This document shows positions 38,301 to 53,300 of a stretch of DNA of 64,000 nt, in pieces. This DNA comes from JACCTU01 sp963809175 (GTDB lineage: Bacteria; Actinomycetota; Thermoleophilia; Gaiellales; Gaiellaceae). The stretch spans positions 496,001 to 560,000 of the forward strand of contig CAWEIK010000003.1 of the NCBI GenBank assembly GCA_963809175.1. The letters run 5' to 3'. Numbering within the stretch: position 1 is the stretch's first letter; every line of letters begins with the position of its first letter. The notes under the pieces are model-generated. The model had not been told where the DNA came from. It was given only the letters and a program-made list of their open reading frames with translations, and did no database searches. The position numbers and the translations under genes were made by a program.

Positions 38301-41300
38301 GACTCGTCGCACTCGGTCGGGACACCGTCGGCCGGGTCGGTCGTGCCGAACGGGTACTCGGTGTCGATGCACTTGGACGCGCGGAGCAGGAAGATGTCAT
38401 CCGTCTTCGCGCGGTCGAGCGAGCCGGGCACATACCCGTTGAACTCCGCCGCGTCCTCGTCCCAGCCGTAGATCGCGGCCTCGTCGACGCCGTCGTTCGA
38501 CGCGCCGGTGTCGAGGATGTTGATGACGTAGTTGCGGAAGTCGCCGTGGCTGCCGAGCGTGTAGATCGTGTAGTAGTCCGTCTCCGCCTGGCCGTCGAGC
38601 GTGAGGCTGTGGCCCGCACCCGTCGCGCCGCCGGCGAGCCCGGCAGGCGCGCCGACGACATCCATGGACTGCAGGTACCAGACGATGAACTGGTCCTCGC
38701 CGTCGTCGCCGGGCGAGACGGCGCTCTGGCTGCCGTGCACCAGCGTCTTCGAGCCGAGGAAGATGTACCCGTCGCTCGAGGGCGTGGCGCAGCCCGGCGG
38801 CCGTCGGGTGCGTCGGGCAGTCGTTGACGCCGGTCTCGTCGCCGAACTGGAAGCGTGTCGACGTCGGTGTTGCCCCAGATGTTCGTCTCGTGCGCCGGCA
38901 CCGGGGCGATCTCGGCGCGCAGCTCGCCACCGGGTAGCCGGTCTGGTCGGCATCGCCGTTCGAGTCACGCGGCAGTCGGCGACGATCTGGCCGCGCAGGA
39001 TCATCGTCGTGCCGTACTGGTCGGCTCCGCCGACGTCGCCGAACTGGTCGAGCCGCCGGTGTCGAGGTTCCGTAGTCGCCGAAGATGTCGATGTCGCCGT
39101 TCGCCGAGGTCGGCTGTTCTGGTGCGAGTGGACGTCGTCGCCGACGCGCAGGAGCACGTCGCCGACTCTCGGCGAAGATCTCCCGTTCGGGATCGGCCGC
39201 AGCGCGTCGAGGTCGTTGCCCGGCACGGTGTCGTTGTCCTCGGCGAAGCGCGCGAAGCCGTCCTCGATCAGGTAGAGGTCTTCGTCGGTGTCGGGCGTCG
39301 ACTCGCGCACGGTGAGCCGGATGTCGCCGAGCGTCGTGTGCGCGAGGACGAGCCGCAGGTAGCGCGTCGGTCTCGGTCAGGTAGATGTTGTCCGCGCCTC
39401 GAGCGCCACGTCGTCGCCGTGGCGGCCAGGCCGGCGACCGTGTGGACGCAGTTGTGCGCGAGCCGCGCGAGCGAGTCGATCTCGAGGTCGTTCCGCGACC
39501 TGGCCGATCGAGCCGCCGTGCGCGTCGATGTCGATCGTCTGGCCGAGCACGTCGGCGGCCGCGTCGTTCAGCGCGTCGACGATCGAGCCGGCGCGGCTGC
39601 GGAGCGAGACGTTGCCGGTCGCCAGGTCGTCGTCGCCGGCGGTCTCGACCACGCCGATCGTCATGTCGCCGGCGACCTCGTCGAGGTAGATGCCGAACGT
39701 CTTGTCGTCGTCCGCTGCCGTGTCGTGCGCGTTCAGGACGCCGAGCGGCCCGCCGATCCCGTTGACGTGGATCTCGAGGAAGTTGTCCGGGCAGGCCGAT
39801 CCCGCCGGTGCCCGACATGCTGCCCGGGCCGCCGAGCCCGTTGTTCCCGGCCGTCATCGTGATGTTGCGGCCGGTGACGTCGATCGACGTCGGCGTCGCG
39901 AACGGCGTGCAGTCGAGGTCGTAGGAATCGACGCAGTTCGGATCGTCGTCCGTGTCGAGGACGCCCGCATCGAGCTCGGCGTCGAGGATCTTCCGCGGCG
40001 AGTCGAGCCGAACGTCGGCGACGATCGGGTTGACGCAGAGTGAGCCGGGACCCGTGCAGACGCCGGTCGCGTGGATGTGGCCGACCCTGAGGTCGCCCTT
40101 GCTGCTCTGCTCGATCACCCAGATCGAGCCGTTCGTGAGCATGTCGATCTTGCCGGAGCCGTCCGTGTTGCCGTGCGTCGCGCTCGTCTCGTCGTCGGTC
40201 CACGTCGCGTCGCCGTCGGTGAAGGCCTTGAACGTGATCTGCGTCGCGGTCGAGGTGTGGAAGATCGCGATGTTGTGGCCGGCGCGCACGTCGTTGAACG
40301 TGTAGTCGGCGTTGATCGCCCGCGAGTCGCCGCCGTACGGGACGATGACCACGCACGGCGCCGCGGTGCCGCAGCCGACGATGTCCGGGTTGTCGGGCGC
40401 GTCGTCCGGCCGGAAGTGGTTGGTCGTCGGGACGCTCAGCGAGCACCGGCCCGGAGCCGTACGCCGGCGGCCGGTTGTTCGGCGTGTAGACGTCGACGTT
40501 GATGTCGGCGAGCAGCGGGCCGGTGTTGCCCTCGCTCGAGTCGTGGACGATCACGACGAGGTCGTGGCCTGCCTTGAGCGGGCCGATGCTCGGCGTGATG
40601 TGGGCACCGGACACGCCGGTCGCCGAGCGCCGGATCGACGTGCAGCTCGAGGTACATGTCCACGCCCGCCTCGGCGTCGAGCGTGATCGGCTTGAAGGTC
40701 GCGGGCACGCCGTCGACGCCGGTGTGCGTGATCTGGAAGAGGACGAGCCGGATCGTGTTGGCGACCGTGCCGATCGACCCGAGCTCGGAGTCGAGGAACG
40801 CGCGGTTGCTGAAGTGCTGCGCCGCCATCCCGTCGAGGATGCTGCCGCGGTCGTTCTTGATCGTCGTCGTTCCGATGATGTTCCGGATGTCGCCGTCGAT
40901 CGTGCATGTCGAAGCCGGTGGTCGGCGGGCCGCGGACGCTGTGGATCAGGACGTCGGTCGCCGGGAAGATGTGCTTGACGTCGAACTGGAAGTCGCTCGG
41001 GTTCGTCTCGGCGCCGTCGTTCGACGGAGATGCTGATCACGGCGACGGGAGACGTCGTCAGCGATGCGTTCAGCGTGTTGATCGAGACGCTCGGGCTGCC
41101 ACCGGTGCCGAGGATCGTCAGCGGCCGGTCGGACGCGTTCAGGATCGTCACCGAGTCCCAGGTCTCCTGGATGTAGAAGACGCCCGGTCGTGCCGTCGAT
41201 CGTGCTGTTCACGCCGTCGACGTGGTTGGCGAGGAACGTCGCGGCGGGCAGCTCGTCGTAGATGATCGGGTCGATCACGATCGTCTGGCCCACCGGGATC

Positions 41301-44300
41301 ACGTCGCCGATGCCGAGGTACGGGCCGACACCGTTCGCGCGGACACCCACGTTGTAGGTCTTCGCGACGACGGTGCCGGTCGCGTCGACGATCAGCACCG
41401 GGTTCGGCTCGCCGAGGAGGAAGACCTTCGCGTTCCAGAGGATCGACCGCTTGGCGTCGTTCGTGACGTCCGCATCCGCGTCGCCGCCGTCGAGGAGGCC
41501 ACCCGAGCGGCGAGCCTGCGCGTAGAGCTTGCTTCCGACCTGGAAGGCCTCGACGAGCAGCTCCGCGGTCTTGATCACGGCCAGGTCGCCCGCCTGGACA
41601 TGCGAGTCGCCGTGGAAGATGACCTTCGCGGTCGCGTCGGTGTCGCCGCCGCCGCAGCTGCAGCTGGCGCTTGCGGTCGCCTGGAAGTTCAGGCCCTCGT
41701 GCGACGCGCGGAGCGTGACGAAGTCGCCCACGACGAGCGAGCCGTCGTCGAGCAGCACGTTCGCGTCGCTCGTGACCTTGATCCAGGAGGCCGCGTCGGA
41801 GTCGGCGCCGAGAGCCGCCGCGCGGGCGCTCGCGCGGGCGATCGCCTCGGCGATCACGCCGCCGTGCGAGATCGTCCCGTCGCCCGCAATGTCGCGCTTC
41901 GCGCCGAAGCTCGCGCCGATGAAGACGGTCGCACCGCGGAGTCGAGCCGTCGTCGGCGATCTGCGACTGGACGAGCGCGTCGTACGCACCGCTCTGGCCC
42001 ACCTGGATGCCCTGGTCTGAGTCGTCGTTCGCGTCGGAGTTCGCGCCCAGGCCGCCGGAGCTCGAGCGGGCGAACACCGAGGACTTGAGCCCGGCGCTCG
42101 CGTCGACGAGCACCGTGCGGTTGGCCACGAGGTTGCCGTCGACGAGCGTCGTGACGACGAAGCCGATCTGCATCGTCGAGTCGGTGTCGGGTGCAGCCAC
42201 GAGCCCGCCGACGGTCGCGACGGCCTCGCCGTTCGCGCTCGAGATCGCGATCGCCAGGATCTTGATGTCGCGCGCCGCGAAGAGGTTCGCGTTCTGCGCG
42301 ATCGAGGTGCCGACCGTGTTCTTGAGGTCGGCGTTCGCGTTCGCACGCGCCGAAGGAGATGAACCCGCCGCCGGCGCCCTTCGAGCTGACGGCCGCGTTG
42401 CTCCCCGACGAGGCGCTGATCACGATGTCGTTGCCGCGGTACGTGCCGGCGCCGATGCTCGTCGTCGTCTCGGGCTTCGACTCGGCGAACGACTCGGCGT
42501 TGCGGATGTCGAAGAGGCCGCCGCCGTCACCGGTCGAGGTGGCGCTGATCACCTGGTCGGCCTTGCTCAGGTAGCCGCCCGGGCCGCCGATGCCGGCCAT
42601 GATGTGCGGCACGCCCGGAGCCGCTGCAGGCGTGCCGGCGCTCGTCAGGTTCGACGACGAGCCGCTGGGTGCCGGTGCCGGGCGAGACGGTCGCGATTCC
42701 CTCGTCGATAAGCAGGTGGTCGCCCTGCTTCGCAACGAGGCCGCCCATGACGTTGCCGTCCTTGTCGAGGAGCTGGAAGTCCGTCCCGTCGATGACGTTC
42801 AGGAAGTACATGTTGCCGTCGACGAGGCCGATCGACTCGTGGCCGAAGCGCGTGAGCTTGTGGGTTGCGGGCAGACCGGCCGGGCCCTTGTCCGGGGTGA
42901 GCACCAGCACCTGGACGTTGCTGCTGCACGGCTGGATGTCGACTCCCGCGCCAGGATCGGCGTCATACGTGCCGACGCCTGCGTGGCACTCGCTGTCCGC
43001 CAGCCGGAGCTGATGACTGCCGAGGGAGTCCGGGCCGGTCGTGATCGCCCAATAGTGGCCACCGTTCGACAGACCGCCGATCACGGGCCCACCGCTGACG
43101 GTGTAGACGAGCTCGGCGCCGTTCGGCAGGCCGTGGTTCGGCGCGTACACCGACTGCCGGTTGGGGAAGTCTCCGATGTTGTCGTCGATGCGGGTGAGGT
43201 TGCCGCCGCCGTCGGTGTTGATGTCGACCATCGAGCTCTTGAACGTGATCACCGGCGGTGCGTGGTAGACGACAGCCCGGCCGGTGGTCAGGCCGGAGGT
43301 GCTCGGGATCGTGATCGTGTTCCCGCCCGTGACCGTGCTCGGCGTGAACGACTTGACGATGGTCCCGTCGGCGTCGAGCAGCGACGACGACAGCCGGATC
43401 GTCTTCTCGTTCGACCTTGTAGACGAAGTACTGACTGCCGCAGCCGAGCGTCCCCGGTCCGCCCGTGCCGAGCGTGCCGATCGCGCCGCCGCCGATGCAC
43501 TCGTAGATCACGACGTCACCGGTCTCGAAGTTGTGGTCGTTCGAGAACGTCAGCGCCGCCTTGCCGACGTCCACCACACCTGCTGCGTTGAACTCGACGC
43601 CGAGCTGGAGCGTCGTGCACGAGGCCGGCGTGCCGCTGCAGTCGACGATGACGCCGTAGGTGCGCCCGTCGCCGAGCCCGCCGATCGCGTTCGGGTTCGG
43701 GATCGTGCCGTCCTCGACGTCCGGATCGGTCGAGGCCGGCGCGCTGTAGACGACGGTGTCGCCGGTCTCGACGCCGTGCGGAAGCGCGAAGGTCAGCGTG
43801 TTCGTGCCGGAGTTGACGTTCGTGATCGTCCCGTCGGAGAGCTCGGGCGCTGCGCCGCCGTGCACCGCGGAGATCGTCAGCGTGCTCGCCGATCGCCTGG
43901 ACGAAGCCACCCTCGACGGTGGCGCTCGACGTGCGGTCGCGCGTGCGCGTGCGCGTCGTTGCCGGCCTGGATGTTGACCACGCCGCCGCTCGACGCCTTC
44001 GCGAAGGCATCCGCGTCGGTCTTGGCGTTCGCGAGGACGAGGACGTTCTGGGTTGCCGTGACGTTGCCGCGTGCCGAGCTTCGCGGAGACGTGCGGAGTC
44101 GGTGACGGCGGTCGCTCGACGAGTCGCTCGCCGCGACGACGCCGATGCCGAAGGTGTCGACGCTCGACGACCGTCTGGTCGTCGCTGTGCGCCGTGACCT
44201 CGATCGCGAAGGCGCCGGCGTCACCGACCGTGCCGACGGCCGGATCGACGTGGGTCGTGCCGACCGAGCCGAGCAGCTCGGCGCGCGTCCGGGCGTCGTT

Positions 44301-47300
44301 GCGAGACTCGGGCGAGAGCAGCGAGATCGCGGCGAAGCCACCGCCGTCGCCCTGGGCGAGAGACGTGGCCTTGTTCACCGCGACCGAGCGGACCTTGAGT
44401 GTGAGGCTCAGGCCGCTGATGTTCGAGTTCGCGCCGAGCACCGAGTAGGTGTCGGTGCCGTCCTTGATGAACGCGTCTGCCTCGCCGCCCTGGAGTGCGA
44501 AGAGACCCACCGTGAGGCCCTCTGAGGTCGCGAGTGCGGTGTTCTTCGCATCCGCCCAGAGCTCCATCGACGTGCCGTCGGTGACGTCTCCGTCGTAGTG
44601 AACGTTCGTCGAGGCGTCGATCCGAGTGATCGGCAGGCTGATGTTGATCCCCACGAGCCCGACCGTGCCCGAGTCGGATGCAGCGGTCCCCTTGTTGTCG
44701 CTCGCAGCCTTCATCGTGATCGCGCCGTCCGCGTCGATCGAGCCGTTGGAGTCGCCGCGCACCTCGGTCTCACCGTTGACGTCCGCCCCGGCGCCCATGA
44801 ACGCAGCGGCGACGGCGCCGAGCTGGAAGGACTCGAGATCGGCGATCGACTCGTTCTTGCTCGTCGCGAGGATGTCGACGGTGCTCGCATCGAGGATGTC
44901 GCCGTCCATGCGCGCCCGCACGCCGCCGTTGATCTCGGCGTGCGCAAACGAGGCGCTGATCGCTGCCAGGCCGCCGCTGACACCGAGGACGCGAGCCTCG
45001 GCGCGGTTCCCCACGCCCTGGATGTTCGCCTCGACGCGAATCGCCCCGGTGCTCGAGATCTGCGCGGTGGACCCGACAGTCGCTTCGACGTCCGCACTGC
45101 CGGAGACGCGCGCGGTCGCGACGGCGCCGCTGACGCCGACGACCGACATCTGGAAGATCGTGGCCTTCGCAAAGACCTTGTTCTCGGCGAACGCCTCGAC
45201 GGTGATGCCGGCCGACGCGGCGACGTCGCCGTCCAGCGACGCCCTCGTTGCGCCGGAGACCTCGGCGTACGGAACGAAGATCGAGACCGTGACGACTCCG
45301 CCGCCGCCGCCCGGCGTCTTCGCGTCGGCATGGTTCGTCGCCTTCGACGACACCTTGAGGTTGCTGCCCGCCATGTCGAGGTTGGCCGTGCTGGTGACCT
45401 CGGCGATGGTCGACCGGCTGTTCTTCGCCGTCGCCACGGTGATGCCGATCGCAACGCCGCCTGCGGCGACGTTGAGCGTGTCCGCGACGAGCGTGTGGTT
45501 ACCGGTCGCCTTCACCTCGACGTTGCCCTGGATGTCGCCGTGAGCGCCGAGCGCTGCGCGCGTCGTGCCGGAGAGCGTCGTGACCGGCACGGCGCCGCCG
45601 ATCGCGATCAGGCCGATCTGCACCGAGTACGCGTTCGTCGCTGCGTTGATCGTCGAGTCGGCGTTCACGAGGATCCCGCCGATCGTCCCGCCCGAGCCGA
45701 TCGCCACGTTGCCGATCTCGGCCACCGTGTCGCCGGAGATGTTCCCGACGGCGATTGCAGCGCCGACCGCAACCGCGCCGCCGCCGCCGCCGATCGCGTT
45801 CGTCTTGACCGTGCGGTTCGCGATCGCCTCGACGGTGAGCCCGCCGACCGCGCGCGGGACGGACGCGCTGCTGTCGATGTGCGCGCGCTGGCTGGCGGAG
45901 TCGTTCACGACGACGACCTGAGCACCGACGGCGACGAGGCCGACCGTCCCGGCGAACGCCAGATCGTCGGTGTCCTCGGTCATCCGCGCGGACACAAGGG
46001 CGCTGCCGCCGGCGGAGATGCTGCCGGTGCTGGTGACGCCCGCATCCACCTTCTCGCCGATGTTGATGATCAGGACCGAGCCGCCGACCGCGACGAGGCC
46101 GCCGGCGATCGTGCCGGTCAGACCGTTGACCGTCAGGAATTCGTTTGCACGGAGTCCGACGTTGCCGCCGGCGATGATCGCGCCGCTGACCGAGACGACC
46201 GTCCCGTCTGGGACGGCGCTCGAGCTCAACGTGCTCGAAGCCTTGTTCGCCTGCGCGTTGCCCTTGGCGGCGATCTTCGACTTCGTGCCGGAGCCGCCGT
46301 CGGTGACGCCCTTGATGCGGTCGTTCGTCTTCGCCTCGCTGGAGTTGTTGCCGCTGCTCGAGGTGTCGCTGAGAATCGACTGGTAGCCGTCGCCGGAGCC
46401 GGTCGCCTGCGTGTCTGCATCACCCTGCGGCGTGCCGTCGTACTGCTGCCAGTCGCCGGGGCTGGTCGCCGGGTCGTTGCCCAGGTTGCCGTCCGTGAGC
46501 GACCGGTACTGGGTGCAGGTGTTCGGATCGTCCGGGTCGCCGCAGACGGTCACGGACTCGCCCTCGTTGTACTCCGTCGTGTTGTCCGCAGTCGCCGCCG
46601 ACCTGCTTGAGCGAGCTCGCATCGCCCTGCCACTTGGACGGGTTCGTCGTCGGGTCGAAGTTCAGGTTGTTCTCGACCTTCGATCCATAGCGCTTCCCGA
46701 GGTGGGTGACGGTGTCGCCCTTGTTGTAGGTCGTGGCGCCGCTCCACGTGCCCTTGTCGGGACCGTAGGCGCCATCGTTGTAGGTCGTCGTCGGCTGCAC
46801 GCCCACCGTCCAGACCGCCACCGAGCCGCCCACGCCGACGAAGCCGCCGGCCACAGCGATCGCATAGGTCTGGACTTCCTTGCGCGCGACTGCGTTCACG
46901 TCGACGTTCGCCCTCGCGCGCACGGTCGCCGAGGTGCCGATCGAGGCCTGCGTGGTGGTCTGCGCGACGCCGATGTCGACGCCCGCGCCGACTCCGACGA
47001 AGCCGCCGGCCGCGCCGCCGCCGATCGTCAGCGACTTGAACCAGTCGGCCGCGCTGACGTTCACAGACTGCGCGGCGTTGGCGCCCGCAGTGTCGGAGTT
47101 GACGTTCGAGCTGCCGCCGATGAACGCCTTCGTCGTCGCGTGGAGCAGGGTCACGCCGACTGCGCCGCCGATGCCGACGAAGCCGCCGCCGCCTGCGATC
47201 ACGAGCCCGAACACGTCCTCGGTCGATGCGGCCTGCACGGCGAGGCCACGGAAGCCGCTGATCGTCTGGAAGCCCGAGCCTTCGAGCACGCCGGTGAACA

Positions 47301-50300
47301 CGCAGTACGGGTTCTTGTTCCGCGGGTTCGAGCACCCGGAGGCGGCGAGCCCGCTGCCCTGGGCGCGCGCGTCGATCGTGTTCGTGCCGCCGATGAACGC
47401 CTGCGTGTCCTTGGTCACGTTCGTGACGGCAACGGAAAGCCCGATCCCGACGAAGCCGCCGGCGATCGCGCCGGCGATCGCGATGATCTTGGTGTCGTCG
47501 CGGGCGGCGATCAGGATGTTGTTGCCCGCCGAGAGCGTGACGAGGTCGCCGGTGTTCGCGTAGGTGTGGGTCGTGATCACGTTGACCGAGACCGCGCCGC
47601 CGACGCCCACGACGCCGCCGGCGATGCCGACCGTCACGGAGATCAAGGAGTCCTTGCCCGTCGCGAGGATCGTGATGTCGTTGGCCGCGTTCACGATCGC
47701 CGAGTCGTCGACATATGCGTCGGTGTTCAGCTCGATCACGCCGACCGAGACGCCTGGCCCGACGCCGACGGTGCCGCCGGCGACCGAGGCCGCGACGACG
47801 ATGCCGTAGTACTGGTTCGCAGCCGCGACGAGAACCGACTGGCCGCTGTTCGCGCCGCCGTTGCCGCAGGTGATCGGCGCACAGTTGACGCGCGCGGACG
47901 AGCCGATGTGCGCGGACGTGTTGACGGTGAGGATGTCCACCGCGCCGCTGACGGCGACACTTGCGCCACCGCTCGCAGCTGCGCTGACTCCGACCGTCGC
48001 GATGTCGTCGCTGTTGTTCGCGGTCACTGCGACGCCCCGGAACAGCGGAATCGTCCCGGCGGTGACCGTGCGCGGACCGGTCGCAGATGCGTCCGCCGAC
48101 GGCATGTCGCCCTCTTCGACGAGGCTGTGGGAGCGGCCTGTCGCCTTCGTCTTGTCCAGGGTGATCGCCCCGCCGCCCTCGGTCAGCGACAGCTGGTACG
48201 AGTCCCCGCCCATGTGGATCGCGTAGTACTTCTTGCCGTCTACGAGCCCGCCGATCGGGTCGCCGCCGCCGGAGCTGTAGATGACCGTGTCGTTGGTCGC
48301 CGCTCCGAGCGAGTACGGAAGGTTGATCGTGTTGCCGCTCACGTCGGGGTTCGGGTCGAAGCGCGGCGACTCGTCCTGGCGAACCCCTGCCTGGTTCGTC
48401 GGCACGAGCCGATGGTTGACGCCGCTGCCGGCGGAGAGCGTCGTGACCAGCGAGCCGGGCTGACCGCTGCCGAGCACGCTCTTCAGCTTCAGCCGGTTCG
48501 GCTGGCCCCCGACGAGGACGACGAAGTACGCAGTGCCGGTCGTCAGCCCGCCGATCGCGCTGCCACCGCCGCCGCGGTCGTAGACGACCTGCTGGCCGTC
48601 GCTGAACCCGTGCGCGAACCCGACATCGAGCGTCTCGCTGTCCACCACCGCAGTGCCACCGTTGAAACGGGTGTCCTGCGTCGCGACCGTGTACTGGCCG
48701 TTCTTCACCTCGAGCGCGCTTCCGCCCTTGCCGATGACCGTCGCACCGTCACCGATCCAGGCGTGCGTTTCCTTGGTGATCACGGGCACGGCCGCCGCGG
48801 CGCCGACCGCCGCGCTGCCTGCCGCTGAGATGTTGCCGGCGATGATGTCGAGGTCGAGCCGTTCGTCCGCCGCGATCCGGACGCTGCCGTCGGCCGTGAT
48901 GGTCGCGTCGTCGTCGACGTACGCCTGCGTCGTCACCTCGTGCGCGGAGACGGCCGCGTTCACCGTGACGCCGGCGGTACCGCCGATGCCCGCGCCGACG
49001 GAAACCGACGTCAGGCTCTCGCTCGAGGTCGCATCGACGGTGATGTTTCCGCGGGCGTTGGCGACGACGTCCTCGCCGATCCACGCGCTCGTGTCCTTGT
49101 CCAGCACCTCGACGTCCACGCCGGCGCCGACGCCTGCCGAGCCGCCGATCGCGAGCGCGCCTGCCGTGCTGACGATCGAGGTGTTGTCGGTCGCGGAGAT
49201 GGCAATGCCCTGCGTCGCGTCAGCGCCGGTGTTGACGGCGTTGATGGTCGCGTCCTCGTCGACGAACGCGTAGGTCTGGTTCGTGACGATGCCGACCGCG
49301 ACGGATCCGGCGACGCCCGCATCTCCGCCGCCCGCGCCGCCGAGCGCGAGCAGGATCAGGTCGTCGCTCTGCGTCGCCGAGATCGTGAGCCCGGTTGCGC
49401 CCTTCGCCTCGATGCTCGCCTCGCGTCCGGCCCACGCCTGGGCGCGACCGTCGCGATCGAGGATCGCCGCCGCGATGCCGATACCCGCGGAGCTGCCGAA
49501 CGCCAGGCCGCCGGCGAGGAGGAGCATGTCGACCGTGTTGCTCGACTTGATCTCGACGTCTTCGTCGGAGTGAACGCTCGAGCCCTGGCCGACACCGCCG
49601 TCGACGTACGCGTAGACGCCGGGCGGGCCGCTGCCCGCGTTCACGACGACGACGAGGATCGAACCGGTGACGGCGGCGCTGTTTGCCGATGCGGCGCCGT
49701 TGACCGCGATCACGTGCCAGTTCTCGGTGGAAGTGGCATGGATCTTGACGGTGCCGCCGGCGTTCACGTCGGCGGACTTGCCGACATACGCGCGGACGTC
49801 CTTGTTCACGACCGAGACCACGAGCCCGATGCCGATGCCCGCGCCGCCCGAGCTGAGGGCGAGCGCACCCGCGACGTTGACGACCTTGGTCTCGTCAGTA
49901 GCGATCACGTCGATCGTCTGACCGGTGCCGCCCGCAGTCGTCTGGTTCACCTGCGCGCCGTCGGCGATGTACGCCTGCGTCGAGAGATCCCACACGTCGA
50001 TCAGGATCGAGCCGCTGATCGAGAGATTTCCGGTGCCGGCGCCGCCCGCGACGGCGACCGAGGTGAGCGCCGGGAAGGTGATCTTCGTGACGTCCGGGTC
50101 GGGGACGATCGGCAGGAGCTTCGCCTCCGCCTTGACCTGGATCGCGCCGGTGGCGTTGACGTGCGTGATCGACCCGACGCCGGTGCCCGAGTCGATGAAC
50201 GCGGCCGTCGCGAAGTCCTGCACGATGTTGACGACCAGCGACGCGCCAACCGCCGTCCCGCCGATCGAGAGGCCGCCCGCCAGTGCGAGCGACTGGAGGC

Positions 50301-53300
50301 CGAGGAAGGCGGTCGCGTGGACGGTGATCCCGCCCGTCGACTCGAGGTCGGCGCCCTTCTGCACCTTCGCCGTCGTCTCGTAGTTGATGACCTGGATGGC
50401 CACCGAGGCGGACACCGAGAAGTCGGACTTGCCGCCCGCGCCGGCGAGGCCCCAGACGACGAAGTCGTTCCGCTGTTCGGTCGGGTCGGTCGGCGTGATC
50501 GCCTCGACCGTGATGCCGACGCCCTCGACGTGCGCGTCGTCGCCGACCGACGCGGTGTTCGCGACGTCGACGACGTTCAGGCCGACTGCGGCAGCGATGT
50601 TGTTGCTGTTGTTGAGGTTCGTGGAGAGCCCGTAGGCCTTCGCGGAGGAGTCGTTCTGGTTCTTCGCGCTGACCTTGACCTGGCCCGTGCCGCCGGTGAC
50701 GTGCGCGTTGTTCCCGATCCGCGCGACGTTGTCGGTGACGACCCAGTTGACCGCGATCGCGGCGGCGATGCCGACGCTGCCGCCGGAGCTGCCGGACTGG
50801 CTGCTCGCGTTGCTGTTGCCCGTGCTCGCGTTGTTGTTCGCGCTCGGGACGCTCTCGCCGCCGGTCTTGCCCGTGGTGTTCGGGTTCGTGCCGTTGACCT
50901 GCTTGTTGGACTTGTTGTCGGCGTTCGTGTCCGAGTCGGTCGAGCTCGCGCCCTCGGCGCTCGCCTCGGCCTCCGCGGTGCTGACCATCGTCGAGTCGGC
51001 GGTGATCGAGACCGAGTCGCCGGTCGCGCTGCGGTCGAGCGCGGCGGTCGTGCTCCAGCCGAGCACGACGTTCATCGCGAGGTCGGCGCCGACGGCGTTG
51101 TCGCCGGCGGCCTCCGCCTCCGCCTTCGTGGTGAAGGTCGAGTTGTGGGTGGCGGTGATCGTGATGATCCCGCCGGCCGAGAGCGTGCCGATCGAGACCG
51201 GCGCCAGCCGCGCCGTCACCTGCTCGTCGATGTTGACCAGGAGCGCGACCGCCGGCGTGACCGCGGTGCCGCCCTCGGAGCCCGCGATGACCGTCGTCTC
51301 GACGGTGCGCGTGCTCGACGCGGTGATCGTCACGTCGTCGGCGGCGCTGAACCGCGCGCCTTCCTCGACCTCGGCCCGCGTGATGCTCGGGTCGAAGATG
51401 TTCAGGGCGACCGAGGCCCCGACGCCGGCTCCATCGCCACCTGCGTCGGCCTCCGAGGTCGCCTTTGCGGTGTCTGCCTCGTTCGACGTTGCCGTGATCG
51501 AGACGTCACCAGTTCCAGCATTGACGTTCGTCGGGGGCGCATGCGCCGGGTTGCCGCGGATGATCGCTTCGGTGTGGCTGCTGACGATGTTGATCGCGAG
51601 GGCGCCTGCGATGCCGATGTCGCTCGGAGCTCGAGGCACCGGACGTCGCCTCGGCGTGAATCGTGTGCTTGCCGTCCGAGCCGCCCGAGCTGCGCATGCC
51701 GGCCGAGACCGTGAGGCCGTTCGCGATCAACTGAACGCCGAGGCCGATCGATGCCTTGTCGGTGATGTTGACGAAGTTCACGGCGACTGCGGCGGCGATG
51801 CCCGCGGAGCCCGCGTCCTTCGCGCTGCCGTCCGCGGTGGCCTTCGCGTCGGTGTCGGACTCGGCCTTGACCATGACCGCGCCGCCCGCGGTGATGTCGA
51901 GGTCGTTCGCGATCGAGGCGATGACGCTCGACTCGTGGTCGTTGAACGTGATCGCAGCGGCGACCTCGACCGAGTCGCCGTCCGCCGTCCCGGCCTTCTT
52001 GGTCTCGGTCTTGCTCGTGCTCGCGTTGCCGTTGTCGGCGGCCTGATCCTTGCCCTTGCCGAGCTGGTTGTCGCCCTGCGAGTTCGCCTTCTTCGAGTTG
52101 TCGCCGCTCTCGTCTTCCTCGCCGGCGGCGCTCGCGGTGCTCGTCGTCTCCGTCTTCGAGGAGCCGATCGCGTGCAACGTGATCGAGCCGTCGGCGTCCA
52201 GGCTGCGGGCGGTCGACGCCTCGACCGTGTGGTTGACGAACGCGAGCGCGAGCGCGGCGCCGACGCCGACGCTGCTGCCCGACGCGGCACCCTCGGCCGA
52301 CGTGGTCACCGATGCGGTCTGGGTCGCGGTGGCGCTCAGGCTCCCGGTGAGGCTCAGGAGCGCCCCGGTGCCGATCGTCGCCTTGGTCGTGACGTTGGAG
52401 AACGTGATCGCCGCGCCTGCCGCGACCGCGTTGCCGCCCGAGGCGCCGGTCTTGACGGTCGTCGTCGTCGTGTCGGTCGCCGTCGCGGCCAGCGTGACGT
52501 CGTGCGCGCCCGTCAGCGTGGCCGAGTTCTCGATCGCCGCCGTGGTCTGGTTGTCGACCACGTGAAGCGTCACGGACGCGCCGACACCGGTCGAGTCGCC
52601 GGTCGTGGCGTTGGCGTCGGCCTTGGCCTCGCTGGTCGTCACGGTCGTCGCGGTGAACGAGAGGTCTGCCCCGTTCGCGGCCACGCCGCCCGACTTCAGA
52701 ACGGCGGTGGTCGGCGTGAAGACGAGGTTGACGGCGAGCGAGCCTGCAACCCCGAGATCGCTGCTGCTGCTGTCGCCGACGCCGGAGGTCGCCAGAGCCT
52801 TGAAGATGTCGCCGGTCGGCGCCAGCGCTTCGACGATCGTCTTCGGCGCATGGAGGGTCGTGTTCCCGCCGAGGTAGGCGTGGTTGTTGATGTCCGCGAG
52901 GTTGACCGCCACCGCGACGGCGACGCCGCCGCCGCCACCGGACGTGTCGCCGACCGAGCCGGCGTCGGCCTGGGTCGTCGAGCGGTTGCGGGCACCGACG
53001 TGGATCTTCAGCGAGTTCAGAGCGGCGGAGCCGGTCAGGGTCAGAGCGCCGCTGGTCGGCTTCGCGAAGGCCTCCGAGCTCGCGTTCAGCCACGTGAAGC
53101 CCAGCGCTGCCGCGACGCTGATGTTGCCGTCCGCCGTGCGGGCGTTCCCCTCGGTCTTGCCGGGCTTCGTCGTCCGCTCGTCCGGGCTCTTCTCCGCGTC
53201 ACCGTTGTCGCTCGCGCCGCCGCCGGCGACCTTCGCGAAGGTCTCGATCCGGTTGTCGGCATCGGCCGCGATCGTGATCGTCTGGCCGCTGATCGTCCCC

